A DNA stretch of 64,000 nt from Photorhabdus bodei (GTDB lineage Bacteria; Pseudomonadota; Gammaproteobacteria; Enterobacterales; Enterobacteriaceae). The notes below the pieces were generated by a model. It made no database searches and was not told the origin of the DNA. It was given only the letters and a program-made list of their open reading frames with translations. Location of the stretch: assembly GCF_003287735.1 (NCBI RefSeq), contig NZ_NSCM01000001.1, positions 268,223 through 332,222 of the forward strand, in the 5' to 3' direction. Shown here in pieces: positions 28,468 to 39,341 of the stretch. A program made the translations under genes and the position numbers. Position 1 is the first letter of the stretch. The number at the start of each line of letters is the position of its first letter.

Positions 28468-29459
28468 TGCCATTACTAGACATTCGCAATCTCACTATTG
28501 AATTTATGACTGCCAAAGGGCCAGTTAAAGCGGTTGATCGCGTCAGTATGTCACTGACAGAAGGCGAAATACGTGGTCTGGTTGGTGAATCCGGCTCAGG
28601 TAAAAGCTTGATTGCCAAAGCAATAAGCGGAGTCACTAAAGATAATCTCAAAGTGACGGCTGACCGTTTTCGCTTCGATGATATTGACCTGCTCCGTCTG
28701 ACTCCACGTCAGCGCCGAAAAGTGATCGGCCACAATATCTCAATGATTTTTCAGGAGCCACAATCCTGTCTTGATCCTTCTGAAAATATTGGTCGTCAAC
28801 TCATTCAAGCCATTCCCTGCTGGACATACAAAGGCCGTTGGTGGCAACGTTTCAAATGGCGAAAACGCCGGGCTATTGAATTACTCCATCGTGTGGGAAT
28901 TAAAGATCATAAAGACATTATGAGTAGCTTCCCTTGCGAGTTAACGGAGGGAGAGTGCCAAAAGGTCATGATTGCTATCGCATTGGCTAACCAACCACGC
29001 CTGCTGATTGCAGATGAACCAACCAATGCGATGGAACCGACCACACAAGCTCAGATTTTCCGTCTGTTAGCACGATTGAATCAGAACAACAACACCACCA
29101 TTTTACTGATAAGTCATGACTTGCAAGTCATGAGCAAATTGGTGGATCGCATTAATGTTCTGTACTGTGGTCAAACGGTCGAAAGCGCCGTTCCCGATGA
29201 ATTACTGGTAACACCACACCACCCTTACACACAAGCGTTAAGCCGCGCTATCCCTGATTTTGGTAGCTCTTTGCCCCATAAAAGCAGGTTAAACACCTTA
29301 TCAGGCGCTATTCCATCCCTTGAACACTTACCCATCGGCTGCCGTTTAGGTCCGCGTTGTCCTTATGCGCAAAAAACGTGTATTGAAACACCGCGGTTGC
29401 GGGTGATTAAAAACCACGCTTTTGCCTGCCACTTTCCACTGAATCTGGAGGAACAGTAA
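28467..29459 (+). CDS. sapD: SapD, ABC ATPase
   Basis: A 330-residue oligopeptide-type ATPase. Walker A GESGSGKS at 40-47, Q-loop [10 protein letters not shown], and Walker [13 protein letters not shown]. The signature motif is unusual: [10 protein letters not shown] replaces LSGGQ, as in E. coli SapD. A C-terminal OppD/F-type cysteine motif ([14 protein letters not shown]) is present. The start overlaps the sapC stop by one base. It may also support Trk potassium uptake, as described for E. coli. Confidence 0.95.
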   Translation: MPLLDIRNLTIEFMTAKGPVKAVDRVSMSLTEGEIRGLVGESGSGKSLIAKAISGVTKDNLKVTADRFRFDDIDLLRLTPRQRRKVIGHNISMIFQEPQSCLDPSENIGRQLIQAIPCWTYKGRWWQRFKWRKRRAIELLHRVGIKDHKDIMSSFPCELTEGECQKVMIAIALANQPRLLIADEPTNAMEPTTQAQIFRLLARLNQNNNTTILLISHDLQVMSKLVDRINVLYCGQTVESAVPDELLVTPHHPYTQALSRAIPDFGSSLPHKSRLNTLSGAIPSLEHLPIGCRLGPRCPYAQKTCIETPRLRVIKNHAFACHFPLNLEEQ

Positions 29460-30269
29460 TTGATTAATACTCTGCTAGAAGTCAGGAACTTGGCTAAAAC
29501 TTTTCGCTATCGAACGGGGTTTTTTCATCGTCAACATCTCAATGCGGTAAAACCCGTAAGCTTTACCTTAAAAGCTAAACAGACGCTGGCGATTATTGGT
29601 GAAAACGGTTCTGGAAAATCAACACTGGCAAAAATGCTTTCAGGCGTCATCGAGCCAACTGCCGGTGAAATCATGATCGAAGGCCATAAACTCACTTACG
29701 GTGATTACAGTTATCGCAGCCAACGCATTCGCATGATATTTCAGGACCCAAGTACGTCGCTAAATCCTCGTCAGCGTATTGGACAAATTCTTGATATTCC
29801 CCTTCTGCTTAATACAGCGCTTAATACAATGGAGCGGGAAAAACGGATCAACCAGACATTGCGACAAGTTGGCCTGTTACCGGACCATGCCAATTATTAT
29901 CCACATATGTTAGCCTCAGGCCAGAAACAGCGGGTAGCACTGGCGCGCGCATTGATATTACAACCTCAGATTATTATTGCTGATGAGGCATTAGCATCAC
30001 TCGATATGTCTATGCGATCTCAAATCATTAATCTGATGTTGGAATTACAGGAAAAACAAGGTATTTCTTACCTCTATGTCACCCAGCATCTTGGCATGAT
30101 GAAACATATCAGCGATCAGGTGCTGGTCATGCATCAAGGGGAAGTTGTTGAGCGGGGAAATACAGCAGAAGTGTTGGCTTCTCCTCTGCACGATATGACC
30201 CGCCGTTTAATCGCTAGCCATTTTGGTGAAGCACTCACCGCTGATGCCTGGCGGCAGGATATTCCTTAA
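29460..30269 (+). CDS. sapF: SapF, ABC ATPase
   Basis: A 269-residue second ATPase. Walker A GENGSGKS (47-54), FQDPSTSLNPRQRIGQ, signature LASGQKQRV and Walker B IIIADEALASLDMSM. TTG at 29460, directly after the sapD stop (TAATTG), is taken as the start because the reading MINTLLEVRNLAKTF matches E. coli SapF from there. Last gene of the operon. No clear terminator precedes fabI. Confidence 0.94.
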   Translation: MINTLLEVRNLAKTFRYRTGFFHRQHLNAVKPVSFTLKAKQTLAIIGENGSGKSTLAKMLSGVIEPTAGEIMIEGHKLTYGDYSYRSQRIRMIFQDPSTSLNPRQRIGQILDIPLLLNTALNTMEREKRINQTLRQVGLLPDHANYYPHMLASGQKQRVALARALILQPQIIIADEALASLDMSMRSQIINLMLELQEKQGISYLYVTQHLGMMKHISDQVLVMHQGEVVERGNTAEVLASPLHDMTRRLIASHFGEALTADAWRQDIP

Positions 30270-30443
30270 CATATAGAAAACGATAATCACTGCTCGGAGC
30301 AGAACGCAAAATACAGCATATTTCTCTCTAGCGTGATAGAATTACTGGGTTTATTAACAATAAAACGTCATATTGATATTGTCTCTGTGAGCAATTTTAA
30401 TCCATGAATATCATTACCGGCGTTATCACACAAGGATACTGTT

Positions 30444-31232
30444 ATGGGTTTTATGACCGGCAAGCGCATTCTGATCACTGGCGTCGCCAGTAAACTCTCC
30501 ATCGCTTATGGTGTTGCAAAAGCAATGCATGACCAGGGAGCTGAGCTGGCTTTCACTTATCAAAATGACAAGTTGAAACCTCGTGTTGAAGAATTTGCTG
30601 CTTCCCTAAATTCTACTATCGTTCTGCCTTGCGATGTAGCTGAAGACGAAAGCATTGAAGTCCTGTTCACCGAACTGAGTAAAATTTGGCCAAAATTCGA
30701 TGGTTTTGTTCACTCCATTGGCTTTGCACCTGCTGATCAACTGGATGGTAACTATGTCAGTTCCGTTACCCGCGAAGGTTTTAGAATCGCGCACGACATC
30801 AGCTCTTACAGCTTTGTTGCTATGGCAAAAACTTGCCGAGAAATGCTGAACCCAAATTCTGCTTTACTGACTCTCACCTACTTGGGAGCAGAGCGCTCAA
30901 TCCCTAACTATAATGTAATGGGTCTGGCAAAAGCATCTCTGGAAGCTAACGTCCGTTATATGGCTAACGCCATGGGCGCTGAAGGTATTCGTGTTAACGG
31001 TATCTCTGCCGGGCCTATCCGTACTTTGGCTGCGTCTGGCATCAAAGATTTCCGTAAAATGCTGGCTCACTGTGAATCCGTTAACCCAATTCGCCGCACT
31101 GTAACAACTGAAGATGTTGGTAACGCTGCGGCATTCTTGTGCTCGGATCTGTCCGGCGGTATTACCGGTGAAATCCTGCATGTTGACGGTGGTTTCAGCA
31201 TTGCCGCAATGAATGAGCTGGAATTGAAATAA
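30444..31232 (+). CDS. fabI: Enoyl-[acyl-carrier-protein] reductase FabI
   Basis: NADH-dependent reductase completing each cycle of fatty acid elongation. 262 residues, the E. coli length. Catalytic Tyr156 and Lys163 in [15 protein letters not shown] and the triclosan-contact Gly93 in HSIGFAP are unchanged. ATG 30444 follows CAAGGA. Monocistronic, with a strong terminator. Confidence 0.98.
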   Translation: MGFMTGKRILITGVASKLSIAYGVAKAMHDQGAELAFTYQNDKLKPRVEEFAASLNSTIVLPCDVAEDESIEVLFTELSKIWPKFDGFVHSIGFAPADQLDGNYVSSVTREGFRIAHDISSYSFVAMAKTCREMLNPNSALLTLTYLGAERSIPNYNVMGLAKASLEANVRYMANAMGAEGIRVNGISAGPIRTLAASGIKDFRKMLAHCESVNPIRRTVTTEDVGNAAAFLCSDLSGGITGEILHVDGGFSIAAMNELELK

Positions 31233-31270
31233 TCTGATTAATAATCAGTAAATTTCAACTCACAAAACAA

Positions 31271-31302
31271 GGCCCGAAAAGCTAGTTTTTCGGGCCTTTT
31301 AT
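31271..31302 (+). terminator. Rho-independent terminator of fabI
   Basis: GGCCCGAAAA/TTTTCGGGCC stem followed by TTTTATT, about 40 bases past the fabI stop. Confidence 0.95.
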
Positions 31303-31316
31303 TATCAATAAAATAA

Positions 31317-31443
31317 TATACCCGTCATCTTTCAAGTTGCCTCTTTGTTGGCTGCACTCACTCACCCCGGTCACATAGTTTGCTATGCTCCCGGGGATTC
31401 GCTCCCTTGCCGTCGCGATGCAGCTTGAAATCTATAAGGTATA
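31317..31443 (+). repeat. ERIC element after fabI
   Basis: Full-length copy in the forward orientation (ends TATACCC and AAGGTATA). Left border of an AT-rich pocket whose right border is another ERIC in the same orientation. Confidence 0.94.
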
Positions 31444-31776
31444 GATTAATCACTTCATTAAATCATCACTAATAGGTAAAAATTAATTTTAAATCAAAAT
31501 ATAAAAAAACGATTAGGCCGAATTATTAAACCCTTTGTAATTAAAGAGTTAAATGATATTACCTTATAATTGTTTTACCGAAATAAAAAATATCAGCTTG
31601 TTTCCTTGCACTAATCAGTAATATGTCCTTTAATATAATCAACAACTTAATTTCATAAAATCGATTATTAGGTCAATATTTTATTTTTATTATTATTTTA
31701 ACCTTTTAGTTTTAATATTATATTTCATGCTTTCATACAATTTAATCATATTTATTATTTTAGCAAGGTGCATAAA
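31444..31776. other. Very AT-rich leader of the unknown gene at 31777
   Basis: About 330 bases of A/T-rich sequence with many runs of T and A. It probably contains the promoter of the downstream gene and possible H-NS-silenced DNA. No ORF or clean operator was identified. Confidence 0.35.
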
Positions 31777-32373
31777 ATGAAAAATGATTTTTTAATTATA
31801 TCCAATATGTTTAAATCAATTACCAATATAAAATTACCAGAATGCCTGAAACATTATGATCTATCCCAAGAAATTGCAGCTTCTTGGAATGAATTCAGTG
31901 GATCATTATATCGCTGGCCATCAGCACTGGAAGATTATGAATATGCATATAATTCCGATGAACAAGATATTGATAGAATCATTAAAAATATACACAAAGC
32001 AACAACTTATTTAGGTTCACTTAGCAGTGGATATTTAGGTCATGGTTATATTGCCAGAGTCAATCATGCATTGAAAGAAATTGAATCAGATTTTAGTAAG
32101 CTAAACGATTTCATCTCAAAATTACCACAACCATTTGAAATATCTCAAATTAATTTTGAAAGCAAGAAAAACTTCGCAGAAAAGACACATATAAAAATAC
32201 AACAATTATTAAAGAATATTCCCGATGGAGAAGATAAAAAACAAATATATAAACTCTCTTTATTGATGGAAGAAATCACTTTAAACATACCAGATATTTC
32301 ATTTAGTCTTAGAAATATAAACAATTCAGTCAATAAACTTAATGGACAAATAAAAGCAATTAATAATAAATAA
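31777..32373 (+). CDS. Unknown helical protein in an AT-rich pocket
   Basis: A 198-residue protein not recognised. The composition is Lys/Ile/Asn-rich and predicted largely alpha-helical, without a signal peptide or clear membrane segment. Residues 100-198 have heptad-like Leu/Ile spacing (KIQQLLKNIPDGEDKKQIYKL, SLRNINNSVNKLNGQIKAIN), suggesting a coiled-coil. ATG 31777 is preceded by AGCAAGG at good spacing; an in-frame GTG at 31768 overlaps that site. The base composition is much lower in GC than flanking fabI and gstA, consistent with horizontal acquisition. A helical toxin-like or regulatory role cannot be distinguished. Confidence 0.65.
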   Translation: MKNDFLIISNMFKSITNIKLPECLKHYDLSQEIAASWNEFSGSLYRWPSALEDYEYAYNSDEQDIDRIIKNIHKATTYLGSLSSGYLGHGYIARVNHALKEIESDFSKLNDFISKLPQPFEISQINFESKKNFAEKTHIKIQQLLKNIPDGEDKKQIYKLSLLMEEITLNIPDISFSLRNINNSVNKLNGQIKAINNK

Positions 32374-32719
32374 CGTTTCATAATTCTGCTACACATAGCC
32401 TTATTCAACCCATTGTTATACATAGAATTATGGGTGGCATAAGATGTAGCACTATTTTGGAATCTTATTTATTTACAATGAGTTAGTCGAAAACTTTAAT
32501 GAAGAAAATAAAAAAGATATTTTCACGAGAAACTATAGGCAATGCATGGTCTATTTTAGTGATTTTACAAATAAATTCAATTTATTTTCCTATGATTACA
32601 AATCATTTAACAAAAATAATATATTAATTATCTTATAATCAATATAAGATGAATTTTTGCAACTATCAATAATCGCCATTATTTATTCCATATAATATAA
32701 CCAGTTGTAAAATATGCTA
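32374..32719. other. AT-rich gene-less stretch
   Basis: About 350 bases between the unknown gene and the ERIC at 32720. Only short ORFs without ribosome sites were found. It may be decayed accessory DNA. Confidence 0.35.
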
Positions 32720-32846
32720 TATACCCGTCATCTTTCAAATTGCTTCTTTGTTGGCTGCACTCACTCACCCCGGTCACAGAGTTATCTATGCTCCCGGGGA
32801 TTCTCTCCCTTGTCGTCGCGATGCATCTTGAAATCCATAGGGTATA
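32720..32846 (+). repeat. ERIC element upstream of gstA
   Basis: Full-length 127-bp forward copy with TATACCC and GGGTATA ends, about 95 bp before gstA. Right border of the AT-rich pocket. Confidence 0.95.
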
Positions 32847-32940
32847 TTTCCATCTATCGTGGTAGTATATATCAAGGCTATAGCAATGCCTTACTGAGTT
32901 CCTTTGTTCTATTATATCGAAAATTTTTAAGGAGCCATAC

Positions 32941-33546
32941 ATGAAACTTTATTACCAACCTGGAGCTTGTTCTCTCTCACCTCACATCATACTTCGTGAA
33001 GCAGGGCTTGATTTCAGCGTGATTAAAGTTGATCTGAAAACTAAAAAAACGGAGAACGGCGACGATTTCTTCGCAACCAATCCAAAAGGCCAGATACCCA
33101 CTCTTCTGTTAGATAACAATGAGATCCTCACCGAAGGCTCTGTTATTGTCCAATATATTGCCGACCAGAAACCGGACAAAAAATTAATTGCGCCAGCCGG
33201 AACGATGGAACGATATCGTCAACTTGAATGGCTTAGCCATATTTCCAGCGAAATTCATAAAGGATTTTCGCCTCTGTTTTTTCCAGGAACACCAGAAAAT
33301 TATCGTCCTGTTGCGATTAATAATCTACTGAGAAAATTCAAGTACATAGATGAAGTATTAGCAAAACAGCCATACATTGCCGGGGAGCATTTTACTGTTG
33401 CTGACGCTTACTTATTCACTCTCAGTAATTGGGCACCTTTAGTGCAATTGGATCTATCTGATCGGGTTCATCTTAAAGCTTATCAAGAGAGAATTGCAGA
33501 ACGTCCAAATGTTCGTGATGCACTGAAAGCGGAAGGGTTAATTTGA
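32941..33546 (+). CDS. gstA: Glutathione S-transferase GstA (beta class)
   Basis: Cytosolic bacterial beta-class GST that conjugates glutathione to electrophiles. 201 residues with the characteristic Cys10 in [16 protein letters not shown], the glutathione-site [12 protein letters not shown] and [12 protein letters not shown], and a C-terminal helical domain ([17 protein letters not shown]). ATG 32941 follows AAGGAGCC. It neighbours pdxY, as in E. coli. Confidence 0.95.
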   Translation: MKLYYQPGACSLSPHIILREAGLDFSVIKVDLKTKKTENGDDFFATNPKGQIPTLLLDNNEILTEGSVIVQYIADQKPDKKLIAPAGTMERYRQLEWLSHISSEIHKGFSPLFFPGTPENYRPVAINNLLRKFKYIDEVLAKQPYIAGEHFTVADAYLFTLSNWAPLVQLDLSDRVHLKAYQERIAERPNVRDALKAEGLI

Positions 33547-33560
33547 TTTACAGATAAAAG

Positions 33561-33600
33561 AACCGTTCCACACAATATCAGTGGAACGGTTAAATATCTT
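33561..33600 (+). terminator. Terminator of gstA
   Basis: A perfect 11-base stem, AACCGTTCCAC/GTGGAACGGTT, then TAAATATCTTT. Confidence 0.8.
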
Positions 33601-33639
33601 TACCCGTCTTTCAAGATGCATCTTGAAATCCATTGGGTA
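33600..33639 (+). repeat. Internally deleted mini-ERIC
   Basis: Only the two ends of an ERIC remain: TTACCCGTCTTTCAAG joined to ATGCATCTTGAAATCC-ATTGGGTAT. The central 90 or so bases are missing. It abuts the pdxY stop codon. Confidence 0.8.
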
Positions 33640-34503
33640 TTAATCTAACTGTATTGCCCAAAATTTATGATTAGGTGCCACCATTCTGTCCTGAGCAGCC
33701 ACAATCTGTAGTTCGTATTCGCCCATCTCTTTGGTTGTTACCATCACTTCATAAACCGCAGCAGCGACATGTTCGAGGGCGGTTTGTAAAGACTCACCTT
33801 TTAATAGATTAACCAATAGCAAGCCGCTGGTTAAATCACCAACACCCACTGGCTGCCGTTCGCCAAAGTCCACCAAAGGCCGACTCACATGCCAGCTATG
33901 TTCTTTAGTCACTAATAGCATTTCAAAACGATCAGTCCGATAACCCGCGCGACTAAGGTGTTTAACCAGTACAATATCCGGCCCTTTATCGCATAGTGTC
34001 CGAGCAGCCACAACAGCCTGTTCTACATTAGTCACTTTCTGCATACTGAGTGTTTCAAGCTCCAGCAAATTTGGCGCAATGATATCACTTACAGGAAGTG
34101 CATCTTTACACAAAAATTCAGCCACCCCAGGCACAACAATACAACCTTTTTCTGGGTGCCCCATAACGGGATCACAGAAATACCAAGCATCAGGATTCAC
34201 CGCTTTTACCCGTTTTACTATATCGATAATATGGCCCCCTTGCTCCGCTGAACCGATATATCCACTCAGTACTGCATGACAAGATTTGAGCTGTTCAATT
34301 TCTTCTATGCCCTGAACGATTTCTGTAAGATGGTTAGCTGGCATAACACACCCTTTCCATTGAGCATATTGGGTGTGATTTGAAAACTGTACGGTATTCA
34401 ACGGCCATACGTTTACCCCCATCCGACGCATAGGGAATTCCGCAGCACTGTTGCCAGCGTGACCAAAAACAACATGAGATTGAATTGAAAGGATATTTTT
34501 CAC
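33640..34503 (-). CDS. pdxY: Pyridoxal kinase PdxY
   Basis: Phosphorylates pyridoxal in the vitamin B6 salvage pathway. 287 residues with the ribokinase-like fold: [39 protein letters not shown], and the anion-hole/catalytic-base region [14 protein letters not shown]. It aligns end to end with E. coli PdxY. It lies downstream of tyrS on the same strand, likely one transcript. A mini-ERIC begins right after its stop. Confidence 0.96.
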   Translation of the reverse strand: MKNILSIQSHVVFGHAGNSAAEFPMRRMGVNVWPLNTVQFSNHTQYAQWKGCVMPANHLTEIVQGIEEIEQLKSCHAVLSGYIGSAEQGGHIIDIVKRVKAVNPDAWYFCDPVMGHPEKGCIVVPGVAEFLCKDALPVSDIIAPNLLELETLSMQKVTNVEQAVVAARTLCDKGPDIVLVKHLSRAGYRTDRFEMLLVTKEHSWHVSRPLVDFGERQPVGVGDLTSGLLLVNLLKGESLQTALEHVAAAVYEVMVTTKEMGEYELQIVAAQDRMVAPNHKFWAIQLD

Positions 34504-34602
34504 AATGACGGCCTATATTTTTATTCTGGCTTCTGTTTATAAGATTAAAGTCATAGTAAGAAAAAGGACAACATTTGTTGCCCCATCATAATGCAATATT
34601 AG

Positions 34603-35877
34603 TTATTTCCAGCAGATCAAACAATCGTGTTTTTTACCACGACGCAGCAGGGTGTAACGATCAAACAGACGGTTACTGTCAGTAAACAGATATTCAGGTT
34701 CAGATTGTTTTTCACCATTAATTGCGACAGCGTTGGAACTGATCATCGTACGCGCCTGACCACGAGAAGGTACCAACCCGGCATTAACCAAAGCTTGTTG
34801 CAAATCTGCACCTTTTTCCAACTCAATTACCGGCATACCATCCTGCGCCAATTGAGCAAAATCCGCTTCGGTCAAATCAGCAGCAGCTCCGGAGAATAAA
34901 CTTTCTGTAATCCGTTTAGCGGCTGCTAACCCCTCTTCACCATGCACCATACCGGTGACTTGTTCTGCCAACACGTACTGAGCACGAGGAGCTTTACCGC
35001 TATTTTTATCTTCTTCTTCCAAAGCATCAATATCTTCAAGATTCATAAAGGTAAAGAATTTCAAGAAGCGATAAACATCAGCATCCGCAGTGTTAATCCA
35101 GAATTGATAGAATTTGTATGGACTGGTTTTCTTCGGATCTAACCAAACAGCGCCACCTTCTGTCTTACCAAATTTAGTGCCATCAGATTTCGTGATCAAT
35201 GGAACGGTCATGCCAAATACTTGTTTCTGGTTGATACGACGCGTTAGATCAATACCAGAAGTAATATTCCCCCACTGGTCAGAACCACCAATCTGTAACT
35301 CAACACCATGTACTTCATTCAGGCGAGCAAAATCATAGGATTGCAGTAGATTATAAGAAAACTCAGTGAAAGAGATACCCACATCATCACGGTTCAAACG
35401 CTGTTTAACCGCCTCTTTGTTAATCATCTGATTAACTGAGAAATGTTTGCCGATATCACGCAGGAAAGTCAGAACATCCATGTTGCCAAACCAATCATAA
35501 TTATTGGCTGTTTTAGCGCTATTTTCGCCACAATCAAAATCGAGGAAAGGTGAAACTTGTCTACGAATTTTCTCCACCCACTCTTTAACGGTAGCTTCAG
35601 TATTCAATTTACGTTCAGTGGCTTTGAAACTTGGATCACCAATCAAACCCGTAGCTCCACCAACTAACGCCACGGGTTTATGCCCGGCTAGCTGGAATCG
35701 TTTTAAACACAGCAAGGGAACCAGATGCCCCAAATGCAAGCTGTCAGCGGTCGGATCGAAACCACAATAGAGGGAGACAGGACCCTGCGCCAGTCTCTCC
35801 GCTAACGCATTCTCATCCGTCACCTGGGCAATGAGGCCCCGCTCTTGCAGTTGTTTTATCAGGTTATTGCTAGACAT
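34603..35877 (-). CDS. tyrS: Tyrosyl-tRNA synthetase
   Basis: Class I aminoacyl-tRNA synthetase charging tRNA-Tyr. 424 residues. HIGH-type motif HLGH in [21 protein letters not shown]-type motif KFGKT, and a C-terminal S4 RNA-binding domain ([20 protein letters not shown]). ATG 35877 ([14 protein letters not shown]) matches the family; a reading five codons longer is not supported. It sits between pdxH and pdxY, with an ERIC on the pdxH side. Confidence 0.98.
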   Translation of the reverse strand: MSSNNLIKQLQERGLIAQVTDENALAERLAQGPVSLYCGFDPTADSLHLGHLVPLLCLKRFQLAGHKPVALVGGATGLIGDPSFKATERKLNTEATVKEWVEKIRRQVSPFLDFDCGENSAKTANNYDWFGNMDVLTFLRDIGKHFSVNQMINKEAVKQRLNRDDVGISFTEFSYNLLQSYDFARLNEVHGVELQIGGSDQWGNITSGIDLTRRINQKQVFGMTVPLITKSDGTKFGKTEGGAVWLDPKKTSPYKFYQFWINTADADVYRFLKFFTFMNLEDIDALEEEDKNSGKAPRAQYVLAEQVTGMVHGEEGLAAAKRITESLFSGAAADLTEADFAQLAQDGMPVIELEKGADLQQALVNAGLVPSRGQARTMISSNAVAINGEKQSEPEYLFTDSNRLFDRYTLLRRGKKHDCLICWK

Positions 35878-35942
35878 TAATGACTCCATCAATTTGTGTA
35901 TTTTGTCTGTTGTATAAATCGCGATTTAAAAAGAGTGCGGCA

Positions 35943-36069
35943 TATACCCGTTATCCTTCAAGTTGCCTCTTTGTTGGCTGCACTCGCTCACCCCGGTCAC
36001 ATCGTTACCTATGCTCCCGGGGATTCACTCCCTTGCCGTCGCGATGCATCTTGAAATCCATAGGGTATA
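35943..36069 (+). repeat. ERIC element between tyrS and pdxH
   Basis: Full-length 127-bp forward copy with TATACCC and GGGTATA ends, lying between pdxH and tyrS, which are on the same strand. Confidence 0.95.
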
Positions 36070-36121
36070 GGATAAAACGCCAATACTATAAGTGCTAGTA
36101 TTAAAAATGATAATCCACGAT

Positions 36122-36775
36122 TTATGGTGCAAGCCTGTCAACATGCCAGATATCGCCTTGCCGTTGATAAATAAACCGATCATGGAGCCGGTTTGCACCA
36201 CCTTGCCAAAATTCAACAGAATCAAAGGTCACTTTGAATCCCCCCCAAAAGCTAGGCAAAGGCACCTCACCATTCAAGAATTTCTGTTTCAATTCAAGGA
36301 ACTTCCCTTCTAAAACACCGCGTGCGGAAATACGGGAAGATTGTTGTGATGCCCATGCGGCAATCTGGCTATCTCTAGGACGGCTATGGAAATATTTCAC
36401 CACCTCAACAGGAGAAAGTCGTTCCGCTTTACCAAGAAAAGAGACTTGCCTTTCCAAAGGATACCAAGGGAAATGGAGGCTGATTTTGTTATTGTGCGCC
36501 AAATGTTTCGCTTTCCGGCTGCCTAAATTTGTATAAAAAATCAGACTATTTGTATCAAAATGCTTCAATAACACAATACGTTGATACGGTTGACCATTCT
36601 CATCGACCGTCGCTATAGACATTGCTGTGGGATCACTCAACTTAGCGTCACATGCTTGATTAAGCCAACGCTCAAAAAGTTCGATGGGCTCTTCAGTCAA
36701 ATCCTTACGTCTTAACCCACCACGAATATATTCACGGCGTAATTCTGCGACATCAAATTCATTATGTTCTGACAT
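36122..36775 (-). CDS. pdxH: Pyridoxine/pyridoxamine 5'-phosphate oxidase
   Basis: FMN enzyme producing pyridoxal 5'-phosphate from PNP or PMP. 217 residues from ATG 36775 ([23 protein letters not shown]). FMN and substrate motifs include [42 protein letters not shown] and the C-terminal [12 protein letters not shown]...WHVDRLAP. Next to anmK with a 49-bp gap; E. coli has mliC between them, which is absent here. Confidence 0.97.
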   Translation of the reverse strand: MSEHNEFDVAELRREYIRGGLRRKDLTEEPIELFERWLNQACDAKLSDPTAMSIATVDENGQPYQRIVLLKHFDTNSLIFYTNLGSRKAKHLAHNNKISLHFPWYPLERQVSFLGKAERLSPVEVVKYFHSRPRDSQIAAWASQQSSRISARGVLEGKFLELKQKFLNGEVPLPSFWGGFKVTFDSVEFWQGGANRLHDRFIYQRQGDIWHVDRLAP

Positions 36776-36824
36776 TAACGTAGCTCTGTTCATGACTCAC
36801 TAAATACCCAATAGCTTATCATTG

Positions 36825-37937
36825 TTATTGATTAATAACAGGATAAATCGCTCCTAAAATAGTTTCAGTACTCGCACCGGTAACAGAGGGTAAATTCCCT
36901 GGCACACCTGACATTGTACGGAATGCTAACCAAGCAAATGCCAGTGCTTCCATATCATCACCGCTTAAGCCATATTTATCTGTCGGGCAAACCTCCGTCC
37001 CCGGTAATAAGGCAGAAAGTCGACTCATTATCTGCGGGTTACGTGCGCCACCACCACAAACCAACAGACGTTCACATCCACCACTCAACATAATTTGCTG
37101 TGATACAGACGCTGCTGTCAGCTCGGCCAGCGTTGCCTGAACATCGACAGGAGATATGTCAGGAAAGTTAACTAATTGCGCCTCCAACCAACTCATATTG
37201 AAATACTCCCGGCCTGTACTTTTAGGGGCTGGTCGTGAAAAATAGTGATCAGAAAGCATTTGTCCGAGCAATTTGTTATTAACAACACCTTTTCGTGCCC
37301 ATTGCGCATCTTTATCATAAGGTTTTTTCTGATGACGCCATACCCAACTATCCATCAGCATATTACCCGGACCTGTGTCATACCCTTTGACAGGTGATCC
37401 AGGTAATAGCGTCGTTATATTGGCAATACCACCGATATTGAGAATTATCCTTCGTTCTGTCGAATGGCCTAATACGGCGAAATGAAAAACTGGAACTAAT
37501 GGCGCTCCCTGCCCACCATATGCCATATCCCTCCGACGAAAATCGCCAACCACAGTTATTCCAGTCAAAGCCGCAATACGGTTATTGTCGCCAAGTTGCA
37601 TAGTGAAAGGCGTATGACTATCTGGCTCATGCCAAACGGTTTGCCCATGACATCCCACAGCAGTAATATCACTTGTGGTTAACCCTGTTTTAATCAGTAA
37701 GCCTTGTACAGCTTCAGCGAATAAAGAACCAAGTTCATAATCCAACCGACCGATTGCCGATAATGTCGTTTGCTGCCCTTGACAGACTGCGAGAATTTTC
37801 TGTTTTAATTCGTATGGGAATGGATGCGAATAACTGGCTTGCTGAGCAACAACTTTATCATTGATTGCGGCAAGCACCACATCAACGCCATCCAGACTTG
37901 TACCCGACATTACACCAATATAACGACCTGACTTCAT
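36825..37937 (-). CDS. anmK: Anhydro-N-acetylmuramic acid kinase
   Basis: Cytosolic kinase that opens and phosphorylates anhydro-MurNAc to MurNAc-6-phosphate during cell wall recycling. 370 residues from ATG 37937. The N-terminal phosphate motif [35 protein letters not shown] and CGGGARNP match the family. Divergent from slyB, as in E. coli. Functionally it complements MppA-dependent muropeptide uptake elsewhere in this window. Confidence 0.96.
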   Translation of the reverse strand: MKSGRYIGVMSGTSLDGVDVVLAAINDKVVAQQASYSHPFPYELKQKILAVCQGQQTTLSAIGRLDYELGSLFAEAVQGLLIKTGLTTSDITAVGCHGQTVWHEPDSHTPFTMQLGDNNRIAALTGITVVGDFRRRDMAYGGQGAPLVPVFHFAVLGHSTERRIILNIGGIANITTLLPGSPVKGYDTGPGNMLMDSWVWRHQKKPYDKDAQWARKGVVNNKLLGQMLSDHYFSRPAPKSTGREYFNMSWLEAQLVNFPDISPVDVQATLAELTAASVSQQIMLSGGCERLLVCGGGARNPQIMSRLSALLPGTEVCPTDKYGLSGDDMEALAFAWLAFRTMSGVPGNLPSVTGASTETILGAIYPVINQ

Positions 37938-38284
37938 AACCATTTAATTTGCCTTCCTGCTTAGAATCTGTCTTGATAAAATCAGAAACCATGCCAATAA
38001 CTATAAAGCGCAGTGGTTTTGGCTGTATATGACTAATAGACAAACGAAGGAATAAAACCTGAGTTTTGGAAACAACTTCACAAAAAATGCTGAATTTTTC
38101 ATTAATAGCTATTTCTTTTAAAAATCTCTATTGACGTTTAATATATGTTTAGCACTAGATTGCTAATGTACTGATATTCTATTTGAATAAACTTTTTATT
38201 ACTTATTGCCAATGCCGGTTGTTAGCCTGATTGCCCAGTGAGCTATCAGATTTCCGCAGTCAGGCATCGAAATTAGGAGTTACT
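37938..38284. other. Divergent anmK/slyB intergenic region
   Basis: About 350 bases with AT-rich promoter-like DNA. In E. coli the slyB promoter is PhoP-activated; no unambiguous PhoP box was found. The slyB ribosome site AGGAGTTACT ends just before its ATG. Confidence 0.35.
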
Positions 38285-38755
38285 ATGTTTAAGCACTTTT
38301 TAGTTAGCGCGGTCGCCGTTGCTTCATTATCAGGCTGTGTCAACACCGATTCTCTTTCTGGTGATACCTACACTGCTGGACAAGCTAAGCAGGTCCAAAC
38401 TGTCTCTTACGGCACAGTTGTTTCTGTTCGTCCTATCAATATTCAGGCGAGCAGCAATGAGAATGTATTAGGCGCGATTGGTGGTGCAGTTCTAGGAGGC
38501 CTTGTTGGTAATACTATTGGTGGTGGCAGTGGCAACACATTAGCAACTGCCGCCGGTGCGATTGCCGGTGGTGTCGCGGGCCAAAATGTTCAGGGAGCTC
38601 TTAACACAACTAAAGGTGTAGAACTCGAAATTCGTCGTGACAGTGGTGAAAGCATCATTGTTGTTCAAAAACAAGGCAAAACACTCTTTCATAAAGGCCA
38701 ACGTGTAAGAATCGCAGGCCAAGGTAGTAATATTACTGTTTCACCTCGACAATAA
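38285..38755 (+). CDS. slyB: Outer membrane lipoprotein SlyB
   Basis: A 156-residue lipoprotein of the glycine-zipper 2TM family that stabilises the outer membrane under stress. Lipobox LSGC (Cys18) follows a short signal. The glycine zipper NVLGAIGGAVLGGLVGNTIGGGSG...GAIAGGVAGQ spans about residues 60-100, and the C-terminus VVQKQGKTLFHKGQRVRIAGQG is conserved. ATG 38285 follows AGGAGT. Convergent with slyA. Confidence 0.96.
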   Translation: MFKHFLVSAVAVASLSGCVNTDSLSGDTYTAGQAKQVQTVSYGTVVSVRPINIQASSNENVLGAIGGAVLGGLVGNTIGGGSGNTLATAAGAIAGGVAGQNVQGALNTTKGVELEIRRDSGESIIVVQKQGKTLFHKGQRVRIAGQGSNITVSPRQ

Positions 38756-38770
38756 GATATAGATAAGAAA

Positions 38771-38806
38771 ACCGTGACTTCATTTTAGTAAGTCGCGGTC
38801 TTCTTT
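38771..38806 (+). terminator. Terminator of slyB
   Basis: ACCGTGACTT/AAGTCGCGGT stem with one G-U pair, followed by CTTCTTTC. Confidence 0.75.
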
Positions 38807-38839
38807 CATCCGGTTAGCATTTCATGGATATCGTCATTA

Positions 38840-39271
38840 CTATCTATTTTGTAATTGGATAATATTTTGCTCTAACTTCTGAACTAAAGTGGAAAGAAAA
38901 GCAAGTTCCTCGCGTGAAATACCTCCCAGAATCTCATTTCTTGTGGATTCAATAACACCATCTAACTCCCTAATAACCGATGCAGAATCTTCAGTTAGCT
39001 TGATTCTCTTTGCACGACGATCATTGGCACAAGTATGCCGGGTGATAAGTTTTTTTTCCTCAAGCTGATCTAATGTCCTGACTAAAGATGGTTGCTCGAT
39101 ACCGATAGCTTTCGCCAACTGTATCTGAGATTGCTCCTGAGGTAACCGGCTAATATTGTATAACGTTACCCAATGAGTCTGAGTTAATTCTAACGGCTTT
39201 AAACGATAGTCAATTAAAGCTCGCCAAATACGAACTAACCGTGCCAGATCTGATCCCAATGTAGATTCCAA
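38840..39271 (-). CDS. slyA: MarR-family regulator SlyA (RovA-like)
   Basis: Dimeric winged-helix regulator that counters H-NS silencing and controls virulence and host-association genes in enterobacteria. 143 residues with [29 protein letters not shown], a recognition region [25 protein letters not shown] and a wing [12 protein letters not shown], nearly matching E. coli SlyA. Its relevance here is that several AT-rich accessory pockets in this window are the kind of DNA SlyA usually derepresses. Confidence 0.96.
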   Translation of the reverse strand: MESTLGSDLARLVRIWRALIDYRLKPLELTQTHWVTLYNISRLPQEQSQIQLAKAIGIEQPSLVRTLDQLEEKKLITRHTCANDRRAKRIKLTEDSASVIRELDGVIESTRNEILGGISREELAFLSTLVQKLEQNIIQLQNR

Positions 39272-39327
39272 TTGTCCCTCCTTAAATAACTAGCCTACTA
39301 AACATAACAGCCAAATTTTTCTAAATC

Positions 39328-39341
39328 AGGCTAACTAGCCT
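39328..39341. promoter_or_regulatory. Palindrome upstream of slyA, possible autoregulatory site
   Basis: AGGCTA-AC-TAGCCT is a perfect palindrome about 60 bases upstream of the slyA start, of the same TTAGC/GCTAA style reported for SlyA operators. Autoregulation is an inference. Confidence 0.4.
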
